NCBI RefSeq assembly: GCF_004382795.1
Contig: NZ_SMSG01000004.1
Coordinates: forward strand, 186,001 to 250,000
Length of the DNA: 64,000 nucleotides
Reading direction: 5' to 3'
Source of the DNA: Cumulibacter soli
GTDB taxonomy: Bacteria; Actinomycetota; Actinomycetes; Mycobacteriales; Antricoccaceae
Made by a program: the position numbers and the translations under genes. Below, piece by piece: positions 44,621 through 54,362 of the stretch (the stretch's first letter is position 1; every line of letters starts with the position of its first letter). Under the pieces are notes generated by a model, which was not told the origin of the DNA, searched no databases, and saw only the letters and a program-made list of their open reading frames with translations.

Positions 44621-47600
44621 CGATGCCCCTCTGCATTACGCCGGCCACGTGCTCCAACCGAACGTAATACATCGGCGAGGATCCGTCGGGTATCGCTGGG
44701 ATCTATGACGTCATCGACGTGGAACGACGCAGCCTGTCGAACCGCTTTGCTTCGTTCATACGCTTCGTCGACGAGTTGCCGGTATCGCTCCATTCGCTGG
44801 TTCGTATCCTCGATGGCCTCAAGTTCCTTGCGATATCCGAGTTTTACCTGGCCCTCAATACCCATCCCGGCGAATTCACCGGTCGGCCACGCCACGGCCA
44901 TCGCCGGCTCGGTGATGCTGCCGCCCGCCATCGCGATAGCGCCCAGACCGACCGCTTTTCGCAGTATCACCATGAACAGCGGGATAGTCAGTTGTGCGCC
45001 TACCGTGAACAGCGTGTTGCAATGCCGCACGGCGCCAGTCTTTTCAGATTCAGGGCCGACCATGATTCCCGGCGTATCACAAAGCACCACCAGCGGGATC
45101 CCAAACGATTCCAGCTGCTGCATAAAGCGCGCGGCCTTCAGCGCCCCTTCGCTATCGATGGCGCCAGCCATGTGCTCGGGGTTGTTCGCCAAGATCCCGA
45201 CCGGTTTGCCCTCTATGCGCGCCAGCGAGGTGACCATTCCGCGCCCGTAGTCGCGCCTAAGCTCGAGCACCGATCCGTCGTCCGCGATTCCGGTGATCAC
45301 GTCCCGGACGCTGTAGGTGCGAAGTCTGTTCTCAGGTATGACATGCCGAAGCACTTGCTGGTCCGATCCGACCCAATCGTCGACCGGTCCTTGGAAGTAC
45401 GAGAGATACTGCTTCGCCGTCCGCACGGCCTCGGCTTCGTCCCGTACGACAATGTCGACAACCCCATTAGTCGACTGGACCTCGATCGGCCCAATCTCTT
45501 CCGGCGCAAATACGCCGAGGCCACCTCCTTCGATCAGCGCCGGGCCGCCCATTCCGATATTGGAGTCCTCGGTAGCGATCACCACATCGCACATGCCAAG
45601 CAGCGCGGCGTTGCCTGCGAAGCAGTAGCCGTTCGTGATGCCTATGGTCGGCACACGGCCGCTCAGTCGGCCCATTGCTGCGAAACTCTGCACGGCGAGC
45701 GAGCGAGGATTCGCATTGTTCGACGGAGCGGCCTCGCCACCTCCCGCTCGGCGGCCTCCTGTACCGGCTCGTCCGCCCCCGCCCTCGGCGAAGAAAACTA
45801 CTGGGAGTTCCCAATCCGCCGCCAGTTGCAGTATCCGATCCGTCTTCAGGTGATTGAGTTGGCTTTGGGTGCCGGCCAGCACCATGTAGTCGTAAGACAA
45901 GACGGCAGTACGTGATCCGCCCGGACCAAAGTCCGCCCCATTCACATCACCGATGCCGCAGACCATTGAATCGCCTGAGAAGTCGCGAACAACCTCCTCT
46001 TCCGGCAGTCCGGTTCCGGACGTGAGAACGAGCGACCCGTGCTCGACGAACGTTCCCGTATCGCACAAGTCATCGATATTTTCACGGGCGGTGCGATAGC
46101 CTTTTCGGTGCCGCTTCGCCACAGCGGCAGGACGCGATTCATCGCGACCGGCGGCATGATAGTCAAGCAACTCCTGCAGATCTGGCCTCACGTGATCCGG
46201 GTCCAGCTCAGCATCACTTACGTCGACGGATTCGTCCACATCTTGAGGCTCGATGGTTACCAGCGTGTGTCCCTCGAGCACCGCGTCCCCCGGCACCGCA
46301 ACAACGTCATGAATCATCCCACCGACCGTCGCGTTGATCGGATGTTCCATTTTCATGGCCTCCATCACCGCGACCGGTCGACCAGCAGCAACGAGATCGC
46401 CTGCCTGCACGGCAACCTCAACGATGGTCCCCTGCATCGGAGACACCACACGTGTCAGCGATTCGTCGTACGCGGCCTCCCTAGTCTGCCGCCGTTCAGG
46501 ACCGCGATCGCGTGCGTTGAGGACCGACAGCGGATCATTCGTATCGACACGGGAGCCCGCTAACCCCGATTCGACACCGTCAGGCCCGGGAGTCTCTACA
46601 TCAGGACGCGGCATCCGCGACAAGATCTCATCGGCGTTGTCGTCGACGAACCTCGTTGACGGCGTCCCCTTCGCCACCGTCGGATGACGCAACACCGCGG
46701 CCAGGAAGTTGACGTTTGTCGCCACGCCACGGATACGCGCTTCATCCAGCGACCGAGCTGCCTTCGCGTACGCATCCTCGATTCGATCCGTCCGGCTGTG
46801 CACGATCACCTTCGCCAGAAGCGGATCGTAGCGATGCGATGTGCGGTACCCGGTATAACCAAAGGAATCCGTGCGCACCCCCGATCCCGCCGGTAGGTCG
46901 AACGCTTGAATCACACCCGAGGTAGGGATCGGACTGCCATCGGGTGCAATTCTTTCGGTGTTGATTCGTGCTTGCACCGCGAAGCCCCGAGGCGAAGGGA
47001 TGTCACGTTGCCCAAGCCCAAGGGAGGCTAGCGACGAGCCGCTTGCCACTTCGATTTGTGCACGCACCAGGTCCACCCCGAGCACTTCCTCGGTCACGGT
47101 GTGTTCTACCTGCAGACGAGGGTTCGCCTCCATGAAGTAGAAGCCCTCATCCGATACGAGGAATTCGAAGGTTCCGAGGCCCTCATACGACGCACACGAC
47201 GCCATTCGTACTGCCGCATCCGCGATGGCTGACCGCACTTCGCCGGCAAGCCTCGGAGCAGGAGCCACTTCGATGATCTTCTGGAATCGACGCTGGATGC
47301 TGCAGTCACGGTCGTAGAAGTACGACACGTTTCCCGCACTGTCACCCAGCACCTGGACTTCGATATGTCGCGCCCCGGTCAAGTACTGCTCAGCGAAAAG
47401 TCGCCCATCCCCGAAGAAGGCAAGCGCCTCCGACTCGCACCTCGCAAATGCTTCGTCAACGTCTTCGGCGATCCGGACAATCCGTTGACCACGGCCACCA
47501 CCGCCCGAGGACGCCTTCAATATCATCGCGCTGTCTTCAGGTAGGGACGACAGGAACTCGGACGCCTGCTTGCTCGTGATGCCGCTTTCGGTACCCGACA

Positions 47601-47991
47601 ACACCGGCACCGACTGCGCTACGGCCAGTTCCCGCGAAGCCGCCTTATCGCCAAATAAAGTCAACGCGTCTGGGCGCGGCCCGATAAACCTGACGCCCCG
47701 GTCCTGGCATGCGCGCGCAAACGAGGCCCGCTCACTCAGGAATCCGTACCCCGGATGCACTGCGTCACAGCGCATGTCGACGGCTGCCGCGATGACCGCG
47801 TCGATGTCGAGGTAAGCCGCTGGTCCGGTCCCAGGCAGTTCGTACGACTCGTCCGCGTACGAGGCGTGCAGCGATTCGCGGTCATCCTGCGAATGGATCC
47901 CTACCGATCGGATTCCAAGCTCCGCTACTGATCGCGCGATGCGGATCGCGATCTCGCCTCTGTTGGCAATCATTATGCGTTCAAACTTCAC
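44617..47991 (-). CDS. Single-chain biotin-dependent acyl-CoA carboxylase (first paralogue)
   Basis: 1124 residues, same layout as the carboxylase ending the cluster: biotin carboxylase (ANRGEIAIRIARS, KASSGGGGRGQR), biotinyl domain with MEAMKMEH (Lys near 547), and a crotonase-fold carboxyltransferase (NGYCFAGNAAL, CDTPGIMVGPESEK, VAWPTGEFAGMG). The central Gly-rich loop is longer than in the paralogue (GGGGRAGTGGRRAGGG). The acyl-pocket region differs (GGSITEPAM against GASTLVGFF), so the two probably take different acyl-CoAs. Starts with GTG after TGAGG. Overlaps the CoA-transferase gene by four bases. Confidence 0.93.
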   Translation of the reverse strand: MKFERIMIANRGEIAIRIARSVAELGIRSVGIHSQDDRESLHASYADESYELPGTGPAAYLDIDAVIAAAVDMRCDAVHPGYGFLSERASFARACQDRGVRFIGPRPDALTLFGDKAASRELAVAQSVPVLSGTESGITSKQASEFLSSLPEDSAMILKASSGGGGRGQRIVRIAEDVDEAFARCESEALAFFGDGRLFAEQYLTGARHIEVQVLGDSAGNVSYFYDRDCSIQRRFQKIIEVAPAPRLAGEVRSAIADAAVRMASCASYEGLGTFEFLVSDEGFYFMEANPRLQVEHTVTEEVLGVDLVRAQIEVASGSSLASLGLGQRDIPSPRGFAVQARINTERIAPDGSPIPTSGVIQAFDLPAGSGVRTDSFGYTGYRTSHRYDPLLAKVIVHSRTDRIEDAYAKAARSLDEARIRGVATNVNFLAAVLRHPTVAKGTPSTRFVDDNADEILSRMPRPDVETPGPDGVESGLAGSRVDTNDPLSVLNARDRGPERRQTREAAYDESLTRVVSPMQGTIVEVAVQAGDLVAAGRPVAVMEAMKMEHPINATVGGMIHDVVAVPGDAVLEGHTLVTIEPQDVDESVDVSDAELDPDHVRPDLQELLDYHAAGRDESRPAAVAKRHRKGYRTARENIDDLCDTGTFVEHGSLVLTSGTGLPEEEVVRDFSGDSMVCGIGDVNGADFGPGGSRTAVLSYDYMVLAGTQSQLNHLKTDRILQLAADWELPVVFFAEGGGGRAGTGGRRAGGGEAAPSNNANPRSLAVQSFAAMGRLSGRVPTIGITNGYCFAGNAALLGMCDVVIATEDSNIGMGGPALIEGGGLGVFAPEEIGPIEVQSTNGVVDIVVRDEAEAVRTAKQYLSYFQGPVDDWVGSDQQVLRHVIPENRLRTYSVRDVITGIADDGSVLELRRDYGRGMVTSLARIEGKPVGILANNPEHMAGAIDSEGALKAARFMQQLESFGIPLVVLCDTPGIMVGPESEKTGAVRHCNTLFTVGAQLTIPLFMVILRKAVGLGAIAMAGGSITEPAMAVAWPTGEFAGMGIEGQVKLGYRKELEAIEDTNQRMERYRQLVDEAYERSKAVRQAASFHVDDVIDPSDTRRILADVLRSVGARGRRNAEGHR

Positions 47992-48052
47992 CGAACCTCA
48001 TCTCTACGACGGTTGCTATCGGCAGGACAAACTTTGTTGGCATCATGGTGAC

Positions 48053-49663
48053 CTAGCTAGCCGGCTTCGCGTTCCCAACGCGGGTCGCGGCGATCCCCTT
48101 GTACGGCGTCCAATCGACACCGTCGACCATCCCGAATGCGCCGTACGTCGCAAATAGCGGAATCACGTAGGCAATCTCGTCCATGTACTTGGCCGCAGCA
48201 ATGTAGTTCGAATCGGTCTCCTCTTCCCCGATACTTCCGGAGGCCGTAATCAGCAGTTTGTCCAGTTGGTCGTCCTCGACCATGGTGTAGGTCCCACCCG
48301 ACTGAAACATTCCGGTGAACCGTTGGCTTGGCCCGTCGAGCGAATCACCGAACAGCTGGTACATGACTCCGAAATCGCTTCCGGGCTTGAGCGAGCTAAT
48401 CCAGGTCGAATAATCTAGAACCTTCAGATCAACATCGATCCCGATGTCATTCCAATACCCCGCAATCGCTTGCGCAACATCCGCCGAGTTCGATTGCCGC
48501 CCGTTAGCTAGCCCTGCGAATGGTATCGTGAATCCGTCTGCGTAGCCCGCTTCCTTAAGGAGCGCCTTTGCCTTGTCAGGGTCGTAGTCACGAGGCTTAA
48601 GCCCGGCCGCCTTCGCTGGTTCGAAAGTCGCGTTGAACGGCTGGAAGAAGGATATCTTCTCACCCAGACCGAGCATAACTTTATCCAGAATCGTATCGCG
48701 GTCGATGGCGAAGTCCATCGCCTGACGCACACGTTGATCCATCCATGGCTTACCCTCTTGGTCGGCCAGCAGGTTGAACTTAAGATCCATATTGTCGCCA
48801 TCAAGATCGGTAATGATCGTCAATCCCGATTCAGCCTCGAGTGACTCCAACTGCTGGGAGGGAATCGCAGATATGAGATCGGCCTGCCCGCTCTTCAGCG
48901 TCGTCGAGCGCGCCGTGCTGTCCGGGATGTAGTTAAAGGTGTACTTCTTGAAGCCTGCGGGAGTACCCCAATAGTCATCGAAACGTTCGAGCGTGAATCC
49001 CTTATTCACTTCCAGGGACACGTACTTCAGTGGCCCGGTACCTACCGGATTCGTCGCGAACTCGTCGTCGCCCACTTTCTCGATGTAGGCCTTAGGGATG
49101 ATCGGCGCGACCGCACACAGCGGCATGAACGCCACATCGGGCTTCTTCAGATGAACCTCGATGGTTGCCTGGTCTACAATTGCCACCTTGTCCAACTGCC
49201 CGAGGTTGTAGGCGAATATGTTGCCGATTTTCGGGTCGACAAACCGTTCGAAACTAAACTTCACATCTTCGGCCGTCACGTCCGAGCCGTCATGGAACTT
49301 GACACCACTGCGGAGCTTGAATGTGTACACCCGGCCGTCGCTGCTTACCTCGGGAAGTTCAGCCGCGATCGCGGCCACTTGTTTACCGTCCGGATCGTAA
49401 TCGAGGAGCTTTTCGTACACATTAAGATGAAAGTAATTGTCAGCGCCCACAGTCAACTTATCGGCATCCAGATTGTTAGGCTGGGCGCCAATAGAGAGGC
49501 GTAATTCATCACTGGAGACCTCGCTTCCCGAGGATCCGGAGCCGCAAGCCGACAAAAGCGGCGTTAAGCCGGCAGTCAGACCTAATATGCCAAACCCTTG
49601 CAGGACGCCTCTTCGCGAAACTCGGTAGTCGGCCAGCGCGCGCAGATCATGTTCGAACGTCAT
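48053..49663 (-). CDS. Family 5 extracellular solute-binding lipoprotein (Dpp/Opp type)
   Basis: 536 residues. The N-terminus has a twin-arginine motif (SRRGVLQGFG) and a lipobox (LLSACGSG), so it is a Tat-exported lipoprotein. The body is an SBP_bac_5 domain (DNYFHLNVYEKLLDYDPDG, VYTFKLRSGVKFHDGSDVTAEDVKFSFERF). These bind peptides, nickel chelates or other charged organic molecules and pass them to a Dpp/Opp permease. It lies inside the cluster, separated from its permease genes by the regulator and ligase genes. Its ligand is unknown; the surrounding enzymes suggest an acid or its conjugate. Confidence 0.9.
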   Translation of the reverse strand: MTFEHDLRALADYRVSRRGVLQGFGILGLTAGLTPLLSACGSGSSGSEVSSDELRLSIGAQPNNLDADKLTVGADNYFHLNVYEKLLDYDPDGKQVAAIAAELPEVSSDGRVYTFKLRSGVKFHDGSDVTAEDVKFSFERFVDPKIGNIFAYNLGQLDKVAIVDQATIEVHLKKPDVAFMPLCAVAPIIPKAYIEKVGDDEFATNPVGTGPLKYVSLEVNKGFTLERFDDYWGTPAGFKKYTFNYIPDSTARSTTLKSGQADLISAIPSQQLESLEAESGLTIITDLDGDNMDLKFNLLADQEGKPWMDQRVRQAMDFAIDRDTILDKVMLGLGEKISFFQPFNATFEPAKAAGLKPRDYDPDKAKALLKEAGYADGFTIPFAGLANGRQSNSADVAQAIAGYWNDIGIDVDLKVLDYSTWISSLKPGSDFGVMYQLFGDSLDGPSQRFTGMFQSGGTYTMVEDDQLDKLLITASGSIGEEETDSNYIAAAKYMDEIAYVIPLFATYGAFGMVDGVDWTPYKGIAATRVGNAKPAS

Positions 49664-49809
49664 TCGAAACCACCTTCTCTGATCGTTTATTGCTGCCTCC
49701 GCCCGCTCGGGGTTCGCGCGGACGTCAGGCGAGAGATTTACCCAAACTCGAATACGGCAGTCGGCATCACCATCCGTCGAATGAGAAGCAGCCAGGATCG
49801 ATGCTTTGT

Positions 49810-51417
49810 TTACGATCCGATGTCGTCACGTTTGACCACTACGCCGGCTGCCTCGCGGTCCCAGGCGTCGGTAGCGCCAATCTTTCGCAGTTCAGCCTTC
49901 TGAACCTTCTGGGTCGGCGTCCGCGGCAGTTGATCGACTTTGCGGATATACCGGGGAATCATGAAGTGCGCCATCCTGGGACGGAGGAACTCGATCAGCT
50001 CCACTGGGTCCAGTTCCGCACCATCGTGCAGGACGACGAAAACGAGCACCTCGTCCTCGCCAAACTCGCTCGGCGCAGCTACCGCGGCAGCCTCAAGAAT
50101 GGCTGGGTGCGCCTGGACCTCCACCTCGATCTCGTACGACGACATGTTCTCTCCACGGCGTCGAATCGAGTCCTTCACGCGGTCGATGTAGAAGTAGTTT
50201 CCGGCCGCGTCACACTTGACCGCATCGCCGGTGTGAAACCACCCATTGCGGAGACTCGACGCAGTCGCTTCGGCGTTGCGGTAGTACCCCGACGACATCT
50301 CCCAAGGTTCGTCAGTACGCACGAGCAGTTCGCCCACCTGCCCGACGGGTACTTCGATGTCGTTCTCGTCGACTATGCGCACCGATACGCCCGGACGCAG
50401 GCGCCCACAGGAATACAGTTCCTTCGCGTTCAAGTCAGTACGAAGCGGAACCGATACCTCCGTCATATTAAAGACGGTGTAGAAGTCGATCCCAACACGT
50501 TCCGCGAAGGCGACCGCGTCAGAGTTGAAGGGAGTAATGAGCGCGAGACGCAGCGTCGTCCGTCGCTCATCCTCCGTCACGGGCTCATTCAGTAGAAAAC
50601 GCGCGACCGACCCCATCAACACCATGAATGTCGCGCGAAGACCACGCACCTCTCGCCAGAACGTCGAGGTGCGGAACCGCGTCGACACTGCGATCGAGCC
50701 GCCCGTGCCAAGCGCCCACAAAACCCCTGAGATGCCGGTTACGTGATAGAGCGGCGTGTACACCAACGCGCGATCTTCAGGTGCGCTCGTGGGGTTGCCT
50801 TCGAGCGCCATCGTCCCGATGTGCCGGTATGACGCCAGTACCGCTTTCGACGGTCCCGTCGTCCCAGACGTGTACAGCACCATCTGTGTGTCCCACGGCC
50901 GAACGTTTTCGGCGCTCGGGTCAACCGACCGAGGCTGACACAACTCCCCGCTATCACGCAGCGAGACTCGCTCGGGCGAACGCTCGAGGGCGCCAAGGGT
51001 GTAGACGAGTTCGAGCCCGCCGGCATCCACGGAATCCAACCGCCCGACCAAATCCGCGTGAGTCACCATGATCTTTGCCTCGGCGAGGCTGAGTGCGTGC
51101 TCGAGCAGCGCGCCACGGTAGGCGGTGTTCATCGGCACATGCACGCCGCCTAAATAGTTCACGGCCAGCCACGTGCGGATCATGAGCGGTCCGTTTTCCA
51201 ACCACGTCACGACCATGTCGCCCGGTCTTACCCCGGCGTCTTGTAGCACACGCGCGGTATCCAGTACCAGCTCGCGTAGCTCCGTGTAGTTCCACTCTTC
51301 GCCGGAATCAAAGACGGCGAAGGTGTCCTCCGGTCGGCGCGAGGCCCAGTGATCAAGCACGGCCGCGATCCCGTGCTCAAGTATTCCGGCTCGGCCCGCC
51401 TTCACTTCATCAGGCAT
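49810..51417 (-). CDS. AMP-forming CoA ligase (CaiC-like)
   Basis: 535 residues. P-loop YTSGTTGPSKAV, the A5 motif reduced to FNMTEVSVP, the WFHTGDAVKCDAAGNYFYIDRVKDSIRRRGENMSSYEIE hinge, and C-terminal LPRTPTQKVQKAEL carrying the catalytic Lys. Overall closest to crotonobetaine/carnitine-CoA ligases and long-chain acyl-CoA ligases. It would activate the imported acid before carboxylation. AAGGAG lies eight bases before the ATG. It follows the regulator by 40 bases, and the transporter-regulator-ligase-carboxylase gene order suggests one pathway. Confidence 0.9.
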   Translation of the reverse strand: MPDEVKAGRAGILEHGIAAVLDHWASRRPEDTFAVFDSGEEWNYTELRELVLDTARVLQDAGVRPGDMVVTWLENGPLMIRTWLAVNYLGGVHVPMNTAYRGALLEHALSLAEAKIMVTHADLVGRLDSVDAGGLELVYTLGALERSPERVSLRDSGELCQPRSVDPSAENVRPWDTQMVLYTSGTTGPSKAVLASYRHIGTMALEGNPTSAPEDRALVYTPLYHVTGISGVLWALGTGGSIAVSTRFRTSTFWREVRGLRATFMVLMGSVARFLLNEPVTEDERRTTLRLALITPFNSDAVAFAERVGIDFYTVFNMTEVSVPLRTDLNAKELYSCGRLRPGVSVRIVDENDIEVPVGQVGELLVRTDEPWEMSSGYYRNAEATASSLRNGWFHTGDAVKCDAAGNYFYIDRVKDSIRRRGENMSSYEIEVEVQAHPAILEAAAVAAPSEFGEDEVLVFVVLHDGAELDPVELIEFLRPRMAHFMIPRYIRKVDQLPRTPTQKVQKAELRKIGATDAWDREAAGVVVKRDDIGS

Positions 51418-51457
51418 TCGAGACGCTCCTTCCTGACAGCGACACGAGTGGTCGTTA

Positions 51458-54340
51458 CTAATTGCGGACTAGTCGGCTTTGCACGTCGCCACGTTCCAAA
51501 GCAAGTGACAGCTCGACACGGGATCTCAGACCCGTTTTCCGATATAGGCGCGTCAAGTAGGTCTCGACGGTCTTTCGGCTGTAGTGCAGAGCGGCAGCGA
51601 TCTCCTGATTCGTTAAGCCGTGGCGCACCAGATCCGCTAAACGCATCTCAGATTCGGTAAGGCAGATCGCGCGTGCACCCGCTGCGCGGCCGTCCCTCTC
51701 CAGCCCGACTGCAGCACCGAGTTTCTCTGCGCGATCGAGCCACGGTTTGGCTCCCAGATTTTCGAAGATCCCCAGCGAACGTTCCAAATTTCGGCGTGTA
51801 GCGACGCCCGCTGATGCCAGCGCGTATCGGGCCTGACCGACCAAGACCAGATCGCCTTGCGCTTCCCCATACGTCAATGTGCGCTGCGCGGCGGATACGT
51901 TCTGGTTCAAGAGTGCTTCGTGCAGATTCAGGACGGCTTTGAAGCGCGGGAACCCCGTTCGCTGCGCCAAGGAACGCAGGTCCCGCAGGGGCCTGGCAGC
52001 CGATTGAGGATCACCAGCATCGAATAGCCCGTCGAGGCACAGATCCAGCGCACCATATTCGACCTGATTCCAACCAGCGTCCCGAGCTCGCTGTGCGATT
52101 TCCAGCAGGCGGTCAGCGCCGTCCGTTACTTGTTGATCGATCACCTGCGCGCGGGTTCTTAACGCGTCGGCGTACTCCACGACGGATGACCATTCTGCGT
52201 TGTGTAGTACATCTCCGATGGTTTGCCGAGCCGCCGCGACGCGACCCACCCCTAGAAAAATGCGAGACTCGAGCAATTTCAGCAGGGTGGCATTGACCTT
52301 GAATCCCGAGAGTTCGACATCGACCAATCGCGACCGGATCAGTCGCAGAGCCTCGTACCACGATCCCGTACGGTAGGACAGCAAGGCCTGCGCGTAGGAC
52401 ATCTGAGCGCCCAAATTACGCGATTCTCTCCCGTCCAACAGGTCGTCGATCTGATCTCTGAATATCCGCGCTTGTCTGAGGTTCCCGGCGGCTACGTTGA
52501 TGTACAGCCCCGCCTCGAGAGCAGTCGCTTTGTGATTGGTGTGGTACTGGCCGCGCGAGTCCCCTGCTATATCTGCGATCCGGTTCGTCACGGACGCGAC
52601 CTTTCGGTACGTTCCGATCCCGTTCTCAAGTTGGCCTAAATACGTCAGAGCCAGTACTTCATTGGTCGGCGCGCTGTACGAAACCTTCTCCAACAGCCCC
52701 TCGACCGACGCCCGCGCATCCTGGACACGTCCCAAATGCGATGCGGCGAGAGATTTCAAGGCGTGCATCGGCACCGCATCTGAACTCACTGGCGCGTATT
52801 CGTCGACCAGGTCGCACGTGATTTCGAACTTGCCCATCGCATACATCGCGTTGAGCACCGCGTACCTGGTCCGTTCGGCAAGATAGCCAGGCTTCAGCGT
52901 TGAGATTGCGTCCAGGCCCACGTCGATCGCGCGCTCGGGAAGCGATCCTCGCCAAAATGCGGCGGCCTGCCAAGCGAGCAGTTTTGCCCTCATGTCGCTT
53001 TCGTCAGGCAGCAGGTCAATGGCGCGTTGGTACCACTGGGCCGCAATACGGGGCGACGAGAATCGAACCGCTGATGCGGCACGACACGCTGCGCGGATCG
53101 CTACCTGATCGCCACGCTGAGCAGATTCCACCGTGTGCCAGGCTCGCAAAGAAATCTCAGATGCGCTTAGCTCCTCCACCGAAGAACTCGATTCCAATTG
53201 CACCAGAATGGCGTTGTGCACGCGCTGCCGAAAATTGTCGTCAAGGCTTTGATAAACCGCTTCGCCGATCAGCGGATGAGAAAACTCGAAACCGTCGTTC
53301 GCCGTTCGGACCAATATCGCGTCAGCAACCAACTTCTCGAGAGTTACGCTCATCTGATCCGCATCGAGACCCGACAGCATCTTTACGAGTTCAATTTGAG
53401 TACCGACTACGCGCTGAAATACCGAAATGATCTCTGCTACCTCGCGCGCATACGGCGGTTGCTGCGCGACACGTTCCAGTACGACCATCGTTGGGTTGCT
53501 CGCCACACTCGGCGAACCGTCGGCGTAACTGGCCAGCCGGGCTCGACCGCCTATAACGCACAACACCCCGCGCTGTCGCAGCGCGAGGATATGCTCTTGC
53601 GCAAAGAACGGGACGCCGCGAGAGTGCTGGAATACGGTGTCGCTCAGTTCCTCATCTGGGTGTGCACCGACCATCTCCGTAATCAGTGCCATGATGTCGG
53701 CGCGGTCCAGAGGCTCGAGATTGACGCTATGGCCACCGATGGCCTCGATGAAGTGCCTGATCCCTCGGCGCGTTCGAACAGACTCGTGGCCGTCACCGCG
53801 TGCAGCCATTACGAAGAAGATCCGGCGATCCTCCAATCGGCCCGCAAGTCGCACTAGCACCTTGATGCTTTCCTCGTCGGCGAGATGCGCGTCGTCAAGC
53901 GCGACCACGGTTGGAGCGTCACTCGTCAGTCTTTCCAGATAGGTGACGAGCTCGCGAGACGGCGGTCGAAAGTAGCTCATACCGCCGGCCTGTGGGCTAC
54001 CCATGGCCTCGTCGATTTGCTCCAGCAACTCCTGCCCGAGCTTGTCCACATCCGGCTCGTAGTTGTCCTTTGCGCTCTCAAGAATCGCTCGCAGGCTTGC
54101 ATACGCGATTCCAGCATCGACGCTCATCGCCCGCCCGACGAGAACATTCATGCCAAAGCGGCGCGCCATGGCCAGAAACTCCTCAATCAGGCGGCTTTTG
54201 CCGATCCCCGCGGCCCCGGTGATGAGACAGGTTTGGCGCTCGGAGCGCATTGCAGATTTGGCCATCGCAACGAGCTCGCTCACTTGGCGCTCGCGACCAA
54301 TTAGCGGTAGTGCTGTTGGCCCTAATCCCACGGTCGTCAC
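51458..54340 (-). CDS. Large LuxR-type (LAL) ATP-binding transcriptional regulator
   Basis: About 960 residues. An N-terminal AAA/NTPase domain has PLIGRERQVSEL, Walker A TGAAGIGKSRL (about 41-51) and a VALDDAHLADEESI Walker B. The middle is a long helical TPR-like region. The last 60 residues are a LuxR HTH (LTESEMRLADLVRHGLTNQEIAAALHYSRKTVETYLTRLYRKTGLRSRVEL). LAL (MalT-like) regulators bind an inducer and ATP, oligomerise and activate promoters. Its place in the middle of the cluster makes it the obvious controller. GTG at 54340 is preferred because AAGGAGG lies about 10 bases upstream. Confidence 0.92.
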   Translation of the reverse strand: MTTVGLGPTALPLIGRERQVSELVAMAKSAMRSERQTCLITGAAGIGKSRLIEEFLAMARRFGMNVLVGRAMSVDAGIAYASLRAILESAKDNYEPDVDKLGQELLEQIDEAMGSPQAGGMSYFRPPSRELVTYLERLTSDAPTVVALDDAHLADEESIKVLVRLAGRLEDRRIFFVMAARGDGHESVRTRRGIRHFIEAIGGHSVNLEPLDRADIMALITEMVGAHPDEELSDTVFQHSRGVPFFAQEHILALRQRGVLCVIGGRARLASYADGSPSVASNPTMVVLERVAQQPPYAREVAEIISVFQRVVGTQIELVKMLSGLDADQMSVTLEKLVADAILVRTANDGFEFSHPLIGEAVYQSLDDNFRQRVHNAILVQLESSSSVEELSASEISLRAWHTVESAQRGDQVAIRAACRAASAVRFSSPRIAAQWYQRAIDLLPDESDMRAKLLAWQAAAFWRGSLPERAIDVGLDAISTLKPGYLAERTRYAVLNAMYAMGKFEITCDLVDEYAPVSSDAVPMHALKSLAASHLGRVQDARASVEGLLEKVSYSAPTNEVLALTYLGQLENGIGTYRKVASVTNRIADIAGDSRGQYHTNHKATALEAGLYINVAAGNLRQARIFRDQIDDLLDGRESRNLGAQMSYAQALLSYRTGSWYEALRLIRSRLVDVELSGFKVNATLLKLLESRIFLGVGRVAAARQTIGDVLHNAEWSSVVEYADALRTRAQVIDQQVTDGADRLLEIAQRARDAGWNQVEYGALDLCLDGLFDAGDPQSAARPLRDLRSLAQRTGFPRFKAVLNLHEALLNQNVSAAQRTLTYGEAQGDLVLVGQARYALASAGVATRRNLERSLGIFENLGAKPWLDRAEKLGAAVGLERDGRAAGARAICLTESEMRLADLVRHGLTNQEIAAALHYSRKTVETYLTRLYRKTGLRSRVELSLALERGDVQSRLVRN

Positions 54341-54362
54341 GATGACCTCACCTCCTTCGCGC

